Shown: positions 33,488-41,846, counted from the stretch's first letter. The stretch: DNA of 64,000 nucleotides from Pseudoselenomonas ruminantium (GCF_900142515.1 NZ_FRBC01000003.1:130432-194431), one strand, 5' to 3'. Notes: a model not told the origin generated them from the letters alone. Made by a program: numbers and translations.

Positions 33488-34805
33488 GGGCATTGACCTC
33501 CTCCAGCCAGTCATCATCCTGTGTCAGCAGGTTGAAGATGATGACAAATGGTGTATAGATGACAATATCCAGACTGAGCCAGACCAGCTGCAATACGGCT
33601 CCCATCACATCGCCGGTAGCCAGCCAGCCCTGCAGGAACACCGGGGCACAGGATTCCACCGTATAGCGGAAGAGTGGCACGATGTCCCAGTGGATCGCCA
33701 GATATCCCACGTAGACATTGAGCATGGGGGCCAGCAGATAGGGAATGAGAAGCAGCGGATTCAGTACGATGGGCAGCGCGAAAAGGAAGGGCTCATTGAT
33801 GGCTGCCAGCAGAGTGGGAAAACAGTAGGAGGACAGTTTCCGTAGTTTTTCCTGGGAGGCAAATACCCAGATGGAAATAGCCAGCCCCAGGAGTGAGACG
33901 GAAGTAGCATCAAAAAATTCTGCGGTAAAGACGAAATGCCCGCCGTTCAGTTCGTTGGCCAGCTGGGCAGGGATATAGAAGGCCTCGTTCCAGAAGCAGG
34001 TCAGACTGTTGCCGTTGAGGCCCAGCCACCACAGAAAACGACGGACAAATTCATAGCAAACAGCCGCTACAGGGCTTTGGGGGATGTTCTCGCCCATGAC
34101 GTTTGCCAGTACCGCCGGCAGTGAGAGGGCGGATTCTTCTATGGACATCCAGCTGAGGGCGGCCATAAGCGAAGCAAGCAGGGTAAAGGTCAGTGGCAGC
34201 AGGAATCTCAGCGTGACAGCCATTTCTTTAGGCAGCCCGGGGATGACGGTCAGTTGCAGCCTGGGCAGGCGGGAAAGGTAACTGAAGAGCAGGGTGCTGA
34301 AGGTGGAGATCAGCAAGGCCAGAAAGAAGCCGCGCACGCTGAAATAGAGCGTCAGTTCATGGGCGTTGCCCGGAAAGGCCGTGATCAAAAACAGATAGGA
34401 TGAGACGGTGCAGATCAGTGCGAGGATTTTTTCCCCTTGCCACAGTGCGGCCAATTTCAGCGTCAGCACCAGAGCAAAAAGCAGGGACGCCAGGATATTG
34501 GTGACCTCCAGATAATTTTTGAGGCGGTTGCACTCGGCAAAAAAGGCTGATTCTCGATAAGCCTGATCGTGGAGTCCTCCGGTGAGCAGGCTGCCCAGTC
34601 CCAGTCCGTCGGCTCCCAGCAGGGGACCATTGGGATTGCAGAGGAGAAAGCCGATCATATGGAGCAGTGTCAGGACGATGATTACAGGCATCAGCAGGCA
34701 GAAGGTGTCGCGGATAGCCCGCAGGTAAGAGATTTTGCGCAGCCGGTGGCTTATGGGGATGATCAGGCTGTCCAGAATGCCGCCCCACTGAAGATGCTTG
34801 CCCAT
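33477..34805 (-). CDS. EIIC-like membrane protein in a sensor operon
   Basis: A 442-residue multi-pass membrane protein of the Lac/Cel EIIC fold. The diagnostic C-terminal block is AAINEPFLFALPIVLNPLLL, close to NINEPIIFGLPIVFNP in the true permease at 23313-24665. The N-terminal half is more divergent, with a stretch around HDQAYRESAFFAECNRLKNY not seen in that permease. No EIIA or EIIB domain is fused or encoded in the operon. It overlaps the BMP gene by 11 nt and starts 21 nt after the receiver gene. It could be a sugar channel repurposed as a sensor, or a permease controlled by the kinase. Confidence 0.78.
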   Translation of the reverse strand: MGKHLQWGGILDSLIIPISHRLRKISYLRAIRDTFCLLMPVIIVLTLLHMIGFLLCNPNGPLLGADGLGLGSLLTGGLHDQAYRESAFFAECNRLKNYLEVTNILASLLFALVLTLKLAALWQGEKILALICTVSSYLFLITAFPGNAHELTLYFSVRGFFLALLISTFSTLLFSYLSRLPRLQLTVIPGLPKEMAVTLRFLLPLTFTLLASLMAALSWMSIEESALSLPAVLANVMGENIPQSPVAAVCYEFVRRFLWWLGLNGNSLTCFWNEAFYIPAQLANELNGGHFVFTAEFFDATSVSLLGLAISIWVFASQEKLRKLSSYCFPTLLAAINEPFLFALPIVLNPLLLIPYLLAPMLNVYVGYLAIHWDIVPLFRYTVESCAPVFLQGWLATGDVMGAVLQLVWLSLDIVIYTPFVIIFNLLTQDDDWLEEVNAHEA

Positions 34806-34826
34806 AGCCTGCTCCTTTCTCGGTGG

Positions 34827-35267
34827 TTATAACCCTAAATTATCCAGAGATTTGAAGATGTCGTTGATTTCCGGATCTTCGATGGGCGGGAAAATCTGTT
34901 TTTCCACCCGGGCAATCAGGTCTTCCGGAACAAAGGGTTTTTTCACATAGTCCGCTATTTTCAGTTGGCTGGCTTTGATGATGGTGTTTTTATCCGCAGC
35001 TGCGGTCAGGAAGATCACCTTCAGGTCCTGATAGCGCAGATTTTTCCGAATGGTAGCCAGCGTTTGCAGGCCATCCATGCCGGGCATGGCGATATCCAAA
35101 AGGATCAGGTCGATGGCTCCCTGTCTTTTTTGCAAAATGTCCAGACAGCCGGAACCACTTTCGGTGGTAAGGATTTCGGCCCGCACTTTCATTTCCAGAA
35201 TGCTTTTGGCCATGGTCAGATTCATTGCATCGTCATCGACGATTAAAATAACGGGCAGCTTATTCAT
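34827..35267 (-). CDS. Stand-alone response regulator receiver
   Basis: A 146-residue CheY-like receiver with no output domain. The acidic pocket is Asp11-Asp12-Asp13 (VDDDAMN), phospho-acceptor Asp58 lies in LILLDIAMPGMDG, and the conserved Lys in DYVKKPF. A short C-terminal tail, EDPEINDIFKSLDNLGL, could be a docking peptide. The start at 35267 follows GAGGAGG. It is the second gene of the five-gene sensor operon and the likely acceptor from the HPt domain of the kinase. Since it lacks a DNA-binding part, it must act by protein contact. Confidence 0.88.
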   Translation of the reverse strand: MNKLPVILIVDDDAMNLTMAKSILEMKVRAEILTTESGSGCLDILQKRQGAIDLILLDIAMPGMDGLQTLATIRKNLRYQDLKVIFLTAAADKNTIIKASQLKIADYVKKPFVPEDLIARVEKQIFPPIEDPEINDIFKSLDNLGL

Positions 35268-35288
35268 AAATATCCTCCTCAATTCATG

Positions 35289-37349
35289 CTAATCTTGGGA
35301 CAGGGATTTTTCCAATTGGGCATCCCATAGTTTGGCTTTGGCTCCTTTTGCTTTGGCGGCCTGGCAGGCTAAGGCGGCTTTTTCTGCTGTTGTGGCGAGG
35401 TTCTGACCTGCCAGAGGGCAAAGGCCGGCTTGCCATTGTCCGTCTCCCGGCTGTTCGGAATCCGTGATGAATTCGGCGGCAAAGTTCAGGATCTGCTGGC
35501 TGTTGGCTGCCGTACACAGGCAAAGCAGTTCGCCTGTGATGGCTCCTGCCACGGTTATCTGTACCCAGTCTTTGCTGTTCAAGTCCCGGGCGGCTGCTTG
35601 CAGCGATTCCGTCCATTGCGCGCGGCTGTGATTGTTTTCCTGCGGGCAGCTTATGGACAGGGCCATCAGGTAAGAGGGATGGTCTTTGTCATTTGATTGC
35701 TGCCGGGCTTGGATATTGTGTTCCAGGTAACGCATATTGGGGATCTGCAGCTGCGCATCGGTACAGGCAAGCTTTTCCATCTTCGCCAATTGCCTGTTGT
35801 AGGTGCGGGAGCGGTAATAGAACAACCCGATGATGGTACCCATGACCATCATGATCAATAGTGCGGTCTGCAATGGATAGTGGTAGAGCAGGTAGCGCGG
35901 GCTGAAGCGGATGCTCTCTTGGGCGCCGTGGGTCAGGGCATCGGTCAGCAGGCGGGGCGGCAGATGGTTGATTTCCTTGTTGATGATCTGCCAGAGCCGT
36001 AAGTCGGCATTCTTGGAAACTCCAATGCTGATCGTGCTGGAGAATATCTGCTCAGTCCCTGCGGAAAGATTGTAGGCGGAGGTCGCCTCCAGCAGATACG
36101 GGACGGCTGCCCGCGGCAGGTAGGTGATGTCAGCCAGATTGTTGCTGACAGCCTGGCAGCATTCCGTCCAGTTTGGGAAATAGATGATCTGTTCTTCGGG
36201 GTATTGCGCTTTTACAAAAGTGGTGGTCTCATACAGGCCGGCGATTGCAGCTACTCTGGGCTTTTCCGGCAGGTCTGCGCCGTGGCGGGTGATGGGCACA
36301 AAACCGATATCCAGATAGGATTGGGTGGGAATCAGCCCGAGTCCATCCAGCCAGCTGAAATCACTGGGGACATCCGCTACCAGATCGACGGTGCCGCGGG
36401 TGATCAGCCGCTGGATTTCGGCGGGAGTGGACGTCTCGACGATTTCAATCTGCACATGCAGGTCTTTTTCCAGCTGTTCCATCAGCGCTTTTGTGGCACC
36501 GCACCAGCCAGCGTTCTCGTTCTGGTAGAAATATGGCTTTTCCTGAATCAATACGGCCACGCGCAGTGTCGGTTTTGTCTGCAGGTAAGCGGTCTCTGCC
36601 GGAGAAAGTACCAGTGGGAAGCCTTTGGATCGCTCATATTTGTCATTGAGGCGGTTGCGGATATTGGGCTGGTTGAGCAGCAGTTCATCCATGGCGGCAT
36701 TGACTCTGCGGAACAGTTCCGGGCGTCCCTGCTTCAGGAGCAGGCGATAGCTTACGCGGTCAAAGAGGGCCAGGACCCGTTCTTCCTTATCGGGGTGCAG
36801 CAATGGCTGTATATACCCGTCAAGGGCGCGGCTGGCAAATTCTTTTTTCATCTCAGCCGGGTCATGGAAGGTGACGAGTTCATAATGGAAGCCGTGCTCC
36901 TGTGCAATCTGAGGCAGGCTGGGAATCGGATAGTTATAGTCGAGGGTGCCGATCTTTACCTGCCCGCCGGAAAAATCGTCCTGCACCACGAGTTCCATCG
37001 GAAAGCGGGCGATGACATGGTCGGTGCGCTGGGCGAAGGGCAAGGTCTTGTAATTGCCAGGCATGGCGGGCAGCAGGTCGATCTCCCCCGTATTCAATTT
37101 ATCGCCGGCTTCCCACCAGTTGATGCAGGGCACATAGATGAATTTTGCCCCTAAGAAACCAGACAGGAATTCCATGTATTCATAGCCGTTGCCTTGCATA
37201 TGTCCGGGGCGGTTTTCTTCGAGGAAGCCCGTTCCCGGCACATAGCCGACTTTCAATTCTTCCATGGCAAAACTGCGTGCCGGCAGCAAGGCCAGCAGCA
37301 AGAAAAACAGCAGAACATAAAGTGCCTTTGTCCGCAGCGAAGTCTCCAT
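35289..37349 (-). CDS. Double SBP-domain membrane sensor with degenerate GGDEF domain
   Basis: A 686-residue protein. After a signal peptide ending RSFA, two SBP_bac_3-type periplasmic domains follow (about 30-240, opening EELKVGYVPGTG, and about 255-485, opening KPTLRVAVLIQEKPYFYQNE), as in BvgS-type sensors. A membrane segment (about 500-520) leads into a cytoplasmic region with the GGDEF-like start CTDAQLQIPNMRYLEHNI and an end, AALACQAAKAKGAKAK, typical of GGDEF folds. The GGDEF loop itself is missing, so no cyclase activity is expected. GGAGGCGGGAGC precedes the ATG at 37349. It heads the five-gene operon and is probably its ligand sensor. Confidence 0.82.
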   Translation of the reverse strand: METSLRTKALYVLLFFLLLALLPARSFAMEELKVGYVPGTGFLEENRPGHMQGNGYEYMEFLSGFLGAKFIYVPCINWWEAGDKLNTGEIDLLPAMPGNYKTLPFAQRTDHVIARFPMELVVQDDFSGGQVKIGTLDYNYPIPSLPQIAQEHGFHYELVTFHDPAEMKKEFASRALDGYIQPLLHPDKEERVLALFDRVSYRLLLKQGRPELFRRVNAAMDELLLNQPNIRNRLNDKYERSKGFPLVLSPAETAYLQTKPTLRVAVLIQEKPYFYQNENAGWCGATKALMEQLEKDLHVQIEIVETSTPAEIQRLITRGTVDLVADVPSDFSWLDGLGLIPTQSYLDIGFVPITRHGADLPEKPRVAAIAGLYETTTFVKAQYPEEQIIYFPNWTECCQAVSNNLADITYLPRAAVPYLLEATSAYNLSAGTEQIFSSTISIGVSKNADLRLWQIINKEINHLPPRLLTDALTHGAQESIRFSPRYLLYHYPLQTALLIMMVMGTIIGLFYYRSRTYNRQLAKMEKLACTDAQLQIPNMRYLEHNIQARQQSNDKDHPSYLMALSISCPQENNHSRAQWTESLQAAARDLNSKDWVQITVAGAITGELLCLCTAANSQQILNFAAEFITDSEQPGDGQWQAGLCPLAGQNLATTAEKAALACQAAKAKGAKAKLWDAQLEKSLSQD

Positions 37350-37454
37350 GCTCCCGCCTCCATATTCGCTATACAAATCAAAATTATCCGATAACACAAG
37401 CTAGGAGTTATCTTCGCCTTGAAGTGCCTATAATCCTGCCAGGCATAAAGAAAA

Positions 37455-37476
37455 AGCCCTCCCCAAAGGGAGGGCT
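37455..37476 (-). terminator. Terminator of the orphan EIIA gene
   Basis: AGCCCTCCC and GGGAGGGCT form a 9-bp stem with a CAAA loop; on the minus strand TTTTTC follows. It separates the EIIA gene from the sensor operon. Confidence 0.85.
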
Positions 37477-37488
37477 CACAGCCGGGTT

Positions 37489-37851
37489 TTATTTTTTCGT
37501 GATGGTAATGTGTGCCCCTACAGTCAGGACTGGCAGGGACGGGCCTTTGACGATGATCTGGCCGGGCATGGAGCCTTCGGCGTTGAATACCAGCGTGCAG
37601 TGGCCTTCTTCGCGCAGGTTGTCGTTCACGGCGTCACCAACTTTTTCGATGGTGTATTTGATGCCGCCCATCAGCAGCTTGTCACCTTTCTTGATATCTT
37701 CTTCCAGCTTGCCGGGAGTGTGCTCAAGCACCATATCGGAAAGATTGGGCCGGATACCTTCATCCAACAGGATTGCACTGTTGTTGTTGGTCAGAAAGGT
37801 TCTGGCCAGATTGCCGATGGCCGTGATTGCTACGTCGTACTTAATGTCCAT
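37489..37851 (-). CDS. srlB: PTS EIIA, glucitol/sorbitol family (orphan)
   Basis: A 120-residue cytoplasmic phosphotransfer domain of the Gut/Srl IIA family. The C-terminal half is diagnostic: GDAVNDNLREEGHCTLVFNA, then MPGQIIVKGP and a final beta-strand. No glucitol EIIB, EIIC or dehydrogenase gene is present nearby. ATG 37851 is preferred because AGGAGG lies 10 nt upstream; an earlier ATG at 37860 is almost in contact with that site. It has its own terminator and a palindrome in the promoter region. It might be a regulatory EIIA, for instance toward the EIIC-like protein of the adjacent operon, but this is only suggested by position. Confidence 0.82.
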   Translation of the reverse strand: MDIKYDVAITAIGNLARTFLTNNNSAILLDEGIRPNLSDMVLEHTPGKLEEDIKKGDKLLMGGIKYTIEKVGDAVNDNLREEGHCTLVFNAEGSMPGQIIVKGPSLPVLTVGAHITITKK

Positions 37852-37952
37852 GCTGTTCATTCCTCCTAGATACACATTGCCTTCTTCTTACATTCATTCC
37901 TTGCTCATTATGAGTTAAACTCTATTATATCATATTTAGACGCGAAAAAACC

Positions 37953-37966
37953 AAGACATTTGTCTT
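37953..37966. promoter_or_regulatory. Palindrome AAGACA-TT-TGTCTT before the EIIA gene
   Basis: A perfect 14-bp inverted repeat lies 19-24 bp upstream of possible -10 boxes (TATGAT 37934-37929, TATAAT 37929-37924 on the minus strand). The same sequence occurs at 61970-61983, and its first 11 bases at 12992-13002. Confidence 0.65.
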
Positions 37967-37997
37967 ATTCGGCATTTTTTTAGAGAAAAGCATAGCA

Positions 37998-38030
37998 AAA
38001 AGGACATGCTGTGGGGGCATGTCCTTTTTT
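37998..38030. terminator. Terminator of the small glycine-zipper gene
   Basis: AAAAGGACATGC and GCATGTCCTTTT pair with an 8-nt loop, with A- and T-runs on both sides, so it can work on either strand. It lies downstream of the gene at 38113-38358. Confidence 0.82.
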
Positions 38031-38112
38031 GAGATTAGAGAATTAGAGAATTCAGGAATCGAATGTATGTTAATTCTTCTTTTAGGGAAGAGAAGAATTA
38101 TCGTGGTAGCCG

Positions 38113-38358
38113 TCAGGTATTCTTGGCAATCACAGCACCGACTACTGCGCCAACGATAGCAGCAGTGTTGCGGTCACCTTCGGAATATTTCTTCGGGTGA
38201 TATCTGTGGTGCTTGTTAGCAAGCTCCTGCACTTCATAATCATGGCCCGTATGGAAGGGGCTGGCTTCTGCTGCACTTGCCATGATCCCGCCAATCCCCA
38301 GGCTTACGAATCCGGCAAGGGCGATAGCAGTCATCTTAACATTTTTTTTGCTAAGCAT
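38113..38358 (-). CDS. Small secreted protein with glycine-zipper tail
   Basis: An 81-residue exported protein. The signal peptide runs to about residue 32 (ending AAEA). A short His/Lys/Tyr-rich middle (NKHHRYHPKKYSEGD) leads to the C-terminal tail TAAIVGAVVGAVIAKNT. The tail matches that of the protein at 9866-10339 almost residue for residue, and their middles are both rich in charged residues though unrelated in sequence. AAAGGAGAG precedes the ATG. Function is unknown; a membrane-interacting envelope peptide is plausible. Confidence 0.75.
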   Translation of the reverse strand: MLSKKNVKMTAIALAGFVSLGIGGIMASAAEASPFHTGHDYEVQELANKHHRYHPKKYSEGDRNTAAIVGAVVGAVIAKNT

Positions 38359-38556
38359 GTTGCATCTCTCCTTTGCTTCAACCTTTCAGTTGTTAAATCT
38401 TGACTACATGGATAATTATAAAAAGCGAAGATTAGAATACAAGAAGATTAAGATTAAATTTTCATTAAAAAATTGCAGTGGTCCCAATTCTTGCGCCTGC
38501 CTGGCAGCAAGATCCGGACAAATGCGTTAGGACTGACGTCGAAACGCTAAGCTGAA
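38359..38556. other. Spacer upstream of the mqn promoter
   Basis: AT-rich, non-coding. An 82-codon plus-strand frame starting inside the small gene has no binding site. Nothing else is recognised. Confidence 0.4.
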
Positions 38557-38596
38557 ATTTTGTCTATCGACAAAATCTGAACAATGGCGTTATAAT
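38557..38596 (+). promoter_or_regulatory. mqn promoter with overlapping operator
   Basis: The inverted repeat ATTTTGTCTATCGACAAAAT at 38557-38576 has perfect 8-bp arms around TATC. It overlaps the -35 box TCGACA (38567-38572), 18 bp before TATAAT (38591-38596). The whole unit matches 4394-4433 before trkA at all but three positions. Confidence 0.85.
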
Positions 38597-38628
38597 AATA
38601 TGATATGATTTATTAGTTGGAGGACGAA

Positions 38629-39726
38629 ATGTTAGCTTCGGAAGAATATCGGGATATAGAAGAGAAAATTCAGCGGGGAGAGCGGCTCACGCGGGAAGAT
38701 GGGGTGCGTCTCTTTCATTGCAGCGATATCGCCTGGCTGGGAGCTATGGCCGACATGGTGCGGAAGCGTAAATGCGGGGATATCGTCTATTATAATGTGA
38801 ATTGTCATGTGAATCTGACCAATATCTGTACGTCCCATTGTAAATTCTGTGCTTTTGGCCGGGATTGCAATGAGAAGGGCGCCTATGAAATGACGAAGGA
38901 ACAGGCGCTGGCCTTGGTGGCTGAAGCCATGCACGATCCGAACCTTGCAGGGCTGCATGTGGTCAGCGGGCTTCATCCGACCTGGAGCTTTGACCATTAT
39001 CTGGGGATTGTCAAAGCCATCCACGAAACGTATCCGCAGCTCTATATGAAAGGGTTCACGGGTGTGGAAATCACGCATTTTGCGCAGATTTCTGGCCTGT
39101 CTGTGGAGGAAGTGCTGATCCGCCTGCGGGATGAAGGCGGTCTGCAGGCCATTGCAGGCGGCGGTGCCGAAATCCTGGCTGACCGGGTGCGGGACGAACT
39201 GTGCCCCAATAAGGCTACGGCTGATGAATGGCTGGAAGTGGCACGCACCGCCCATAAGCTGGGCATCAAGTCCAATGCCAGCATGCTTTATGGACATATC
39301 GAAACGCTGGAGGAACGCGTGGATCATCTCCTGCGCCTGCGGGATCTGCAGGACGAGACCGGTGGTTTCCAGACCTTCATCTGCTTCCCGTTCCTGCCCA
39401 AGAACACGGAACTGGGGCAGAGTGTCAAACAGACTTCCGTTTGGGATGATCTGCGCACCATGGCCATTTCCCGTCTGATGCTGGATAACTTCACCAATAT
39501 CAAGGCTTACTGGGTGATGCTGACGGTGCCTGTGGCGCAGGTGGCACTGGGCTTTGGCGCCAACGATATTGATGGGACGGTGCACAAGGAGACGATACTC
39601 CATGATGCGGGCGCGACGAGTCCAACGGCTTTGTCGGAAGACAATATCATCCGCATCATCCGGGAGGCGGGCCGGATTCCGGCAGCCTGTGACTGTAACT
39701 TCAATATCCTGCGGACATTTGATTGA
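38629..39726 (+). CDS. mqnE: Aminofutalosine synthase MqnE (radical SAM)
   Basis: This enzyme joins SAM and the chorismate-derived enolpyruvyl substrate to give aminofutalosine in the futalosine route to menaquinone. The 365-residue protein has the radical-SAM motif CX3CX2C at Cys67, Cys71 and Cys74 (CTSHCKFC), preceded by NVNCHVNLTNI. GGGAEILADRVRDELCPNK and LGFGANDIDGT are family blocks. The start is ATG 38629 with GGAGGA just upstream; a TTG at 38617 is part of that site. It is first in an operon with a second MqnE-like gene, mqnC and an MTAP-like gene. Confidence 0.88.
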   Translation: MLASEEYRDIEEKIQRGERLTREDGVRLFHCSDIAWLGAMADMVRKRKCGDIVYYNVNCHVNLTNICTSHCKFCAFGRDCNEKGAYEMTKEQALALVAEAMHDPNLAGLHVVSGLHPTWSFDHYLGIVKAIHETYPQLYMKGFTGVEITHFAQISGLSVEEVLIRLRDEGGLQAIAGGGAEILADRVRDELCPNKATADEWLEVARTAHKLGIKSNASMLYGHIETLEERVDHLLRLRDLQDETGGFQTFICFPFLPKNTELGQSVKQTSVWDDLRTMAISRLMLDNFTNIKAYWVMLTVPVAQVALGFGANDIDGTVHKETILHDAGATSPTALSEDNIIRIIREAGRIPAACDCNFNILRTFD

Positions 39727-39735
39727 GGAGGGCGT

Positions 39736-40821
39736 ATGGATAAGACAAAAATGGCGCGGGCAAAGGTGGAGGCTGGTGAAAGGCTGACACTGGCAGATGC
39801 TCTGGCGCTCTATCAGGATAATGACCTGCTCTTCCTGGCCCGATATGCCCGCCGTATGAAGGAGCAGAAAAGCGGCAAGAAGGTTTTTTACACCGTGAAC
39901 CGCCATATCAATCTCACCAATATCTGCAGTGCCAACTGCCCGCTATGTGCCTTTCAGGTAAAGGAGGGGGACAAGCGGGGCTTTGTGCTGGAAACGGATG
40001 ACGTGGCCAGGATCCTGTCTGGGGCCAAAGAACTGAAGAACCTTTCAGAAATCCATATTGTCAGCGCTCTGCATCCGGACAAAGATTTTGCTTACTATAA
40101 GGATATCGTCAGGCAGGTGCGGGCAGCGTTGCCGGAGGCGGATGTCAAGGCCTTCACCCCGGTGGAAATCGTCAATTTTGCCAAGATCAGCGGCAAGAGC
40201 ATCCTGGAAGTGCTGACCGAGCTCAAGGAGGCTGGGCTTGACAGCCTGCCTGGCGGCGGCGCGGAAATCCTCTCTGACCGGGTGCGGGAAATCATCTGCC
40301 CGAAAAAGGCCACGACAGCGGAATGGCTGGAAGTGATGCGCACTGCCCATAAGCTGGGCATCCGCACGAATGCTTCCATCATGTATGGTCATGTGGAAAC
40401 CATCGAGGAGCGTCTGCAGCACCTATTCACTCTGCGGGACTTGCAGGATGAGACAAATGGTTTTCAGGCCTTCATGTTGTTCCCATTCCATCCTGAGCAT
40501 ACGGAGCTGGGCGAAGAACGCGGCCTCAAGCGCGCAGGCTCCTGGGAGGATATGAAGATGCTGGCCCTGTCCCGCCTGATCCTCGATAATTTCGACCACA
40601 TCAAGGCTTTCTGGATCATGCTGACCATGCCCATTGCGCAGCTGGCCCTGGGCTTTGGTGCCGATGACCTGGATGGTACGATCGGCGAGGAAAAGATCAT
40701 CCATGCGGCCGGCGCTAAGACTAATACGGGCATTACCCGTGCGGATTTGGAGAAATTCATCCGGGAAACGGGCTATGAACCGGTACAACGGGATACTTTC
40801 TATCGGGAGGTGCAGGATTGA
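39736..40821 (+). CDS. mqnE: Second MqnE-like radical SAM protein
   Basis: A 361-residue paralogue of the preceding protein, 9 nt downstream behind GGAGGGC. The cluster motif is Cys64, Cys68, Cys71 (CSANCPLC) after VNRHINLTNI. It keeps GGGAEILSDRVREIICPKK, MYGHVETIEERLQHL and LGFGADDLDGT. The stretch after the Cys motif (QVKEGDKRGFVLETDD) differs from copy 1 (GRDCNEKGAYEMTKE), so substrate handling may differ. Either both are aminofutalosine synthases, or one has moved to a related step. It overlaps mqnC by one base. Confidence 0.8.
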   Translation: MDKTKMARAKVEAGERLTLADALALYQDNDLLFLARYARRMKEQKSGKKVFYTVNRHINLTNICSANCPLCAFQVKEGDKRGFVLETDDVARILSGAKELKNLSEIHIVSALHPDKDFAYYKDIVRQVRAALPEADVKAFTPVEIVNFAKISGKSILEVLTELKEAGLDSLPGGGAEILSDRVREIICPKKATTAEWLEVMRTAHKLGIRTNASIMYGHVETIEERLQHLFTLRDLQDETNGFQAFMLFPFHPEHTELGEERGLKRAGSWEDMKMLALSRLILDNFDHIKAFWIMLTMPIAQLALGFGADDLDGTIGEEKIIHAAGAKTNTGITRADLEKFIRETGYEPVQRDTFYREVQD

Positions 40822-41846
40822 TGCGGCTTAGTGAAGAACAGGGTATAGAGCTGCTCACCAGCGGCGACCCCATCGAGCTGGGCATACAGGCGGATGCTGC
40901 CCGGAGAAAGCTCTTTGACGATACGGTGACATTCATCGTGGACCGCAATATCAACTATACGAACGTATGCAAGAATGAATGCAGGTTCTGTGCATTCTTC
41001 CGGCGCAAGGAGTCCAAGGATGCCTATCTGCTGACCAACGAGGAGATACTGGCCAAAGTCGGTGAGACCGTGGCGGCAGGCGGCACACAGGTCATGATCC
41101 AGGGGGGGCTTTACCCGGATCTGGGGCTGGATTATTACGAAAATATGCTGCGCAGCATCAAGGACAAATATCCCCAGATCACCATCCATTCCTTTACGGC
41201 TACGGAAATCCAGTATTTTGCCCAGCAGGCAGGGCTGTCCATCCTGGATACGCTGAAACGCCTGCAGGAAGCGGGCCTCGACAGCCTGCCCGGCGGCGGG
41301 GCAGAAATCCTCGTGGATGAAGTGCGTAAGCGCGTCAGCCCCAAGAAAATCATGACGGAGGACTGGCTCCATGTCATGGAATGCGCCCATAGCATCGGCA
41401 TGGAAAGCACGGCCACCATGGTCATCGGTTTTGGCGAGACCATGGCACAAAGGATCGAGCATATGGAAAAAATCCGTCGACTGCAGGACAAGACCGGCGG
41501 CTTCCGGGCCTTCATCACCTGGACTTTCCAGCCCGGCAATACGGAATTGGGCGGCGAAAAGACCAGCGGTTGGGATTATATGAAGACGCTGGCTGTCACC
41601 CGTCTCTACATGGACAATGTCAAACACATCCAGGGTTCCTGGGTAACCCAGGGCGAGCGTATCGGCCAGCTGACTCTGGGCTTCGGCGCTGACGACCTTG
41701 GCAGCATCATGCTGGAGGAAAACGTAGTGCGGGCCGCCGGCACCCAGTATGAAATGTCCATCCAGAAAATGGTGGATATGATAAAAGGCGCAGGCAAACA
41801 GCCCGCCCAACGTGATACAGAATATAATGTTATAAAACGGTATTAA
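40821..41846 (+). CDS. mqnC: Cyclic dehypoxanthinylfutalosine synthase MqnC
   Basis: Radical SAM cyclase that closes the ring of dehypoxanthinylfutalosine in menaquinone synthesis. 341 residues; CX3CX2C at Cys50, Cys54, Cys57 (CKNECRFC) after DRNINYTNV. TQVMIQGGLYPDLGLDYYE and SLPGGGAEILVDEVRKRVSP are characteristic of MqnC. The start ATG 40821 overlaps the stop of the previous gene, with GGGAGGTG upstream, indicating coupled translation. Together with MqnE it identifies the futalosine pathway; MqnA and MqnD are not in this window. Confidence 0.92.
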   Translation: MRLSEEQGIELLTSGDPIELGIQADAARRKLFDDTVTFIVDRNINYTNVCKNECRFCAFFRRKESKDAYLLTNEEILAKVGETVAAGGTQVMIQGGLYPDLGLDYYENMLRSIKDKYPQITIHSFTATEIQYFAQQAGLSILDTLKRLQEAGLDSLPGGGAEILVDEVRKRVSPKKIMTEDWLHVMECAHSIGMESTATMVIGFGETMAQRIEHMEKIRRLQDKTGGFRAFITWTFQPGNTELGGEKTSGWDYMKTLAVTRLYMDNVKHIQGSWVTQGERIGQLTLGFGADDLGSIMLEENVVRAAGTQYEMSIQKMVDMIKGAGKQPAQRDTEYNVIKRY

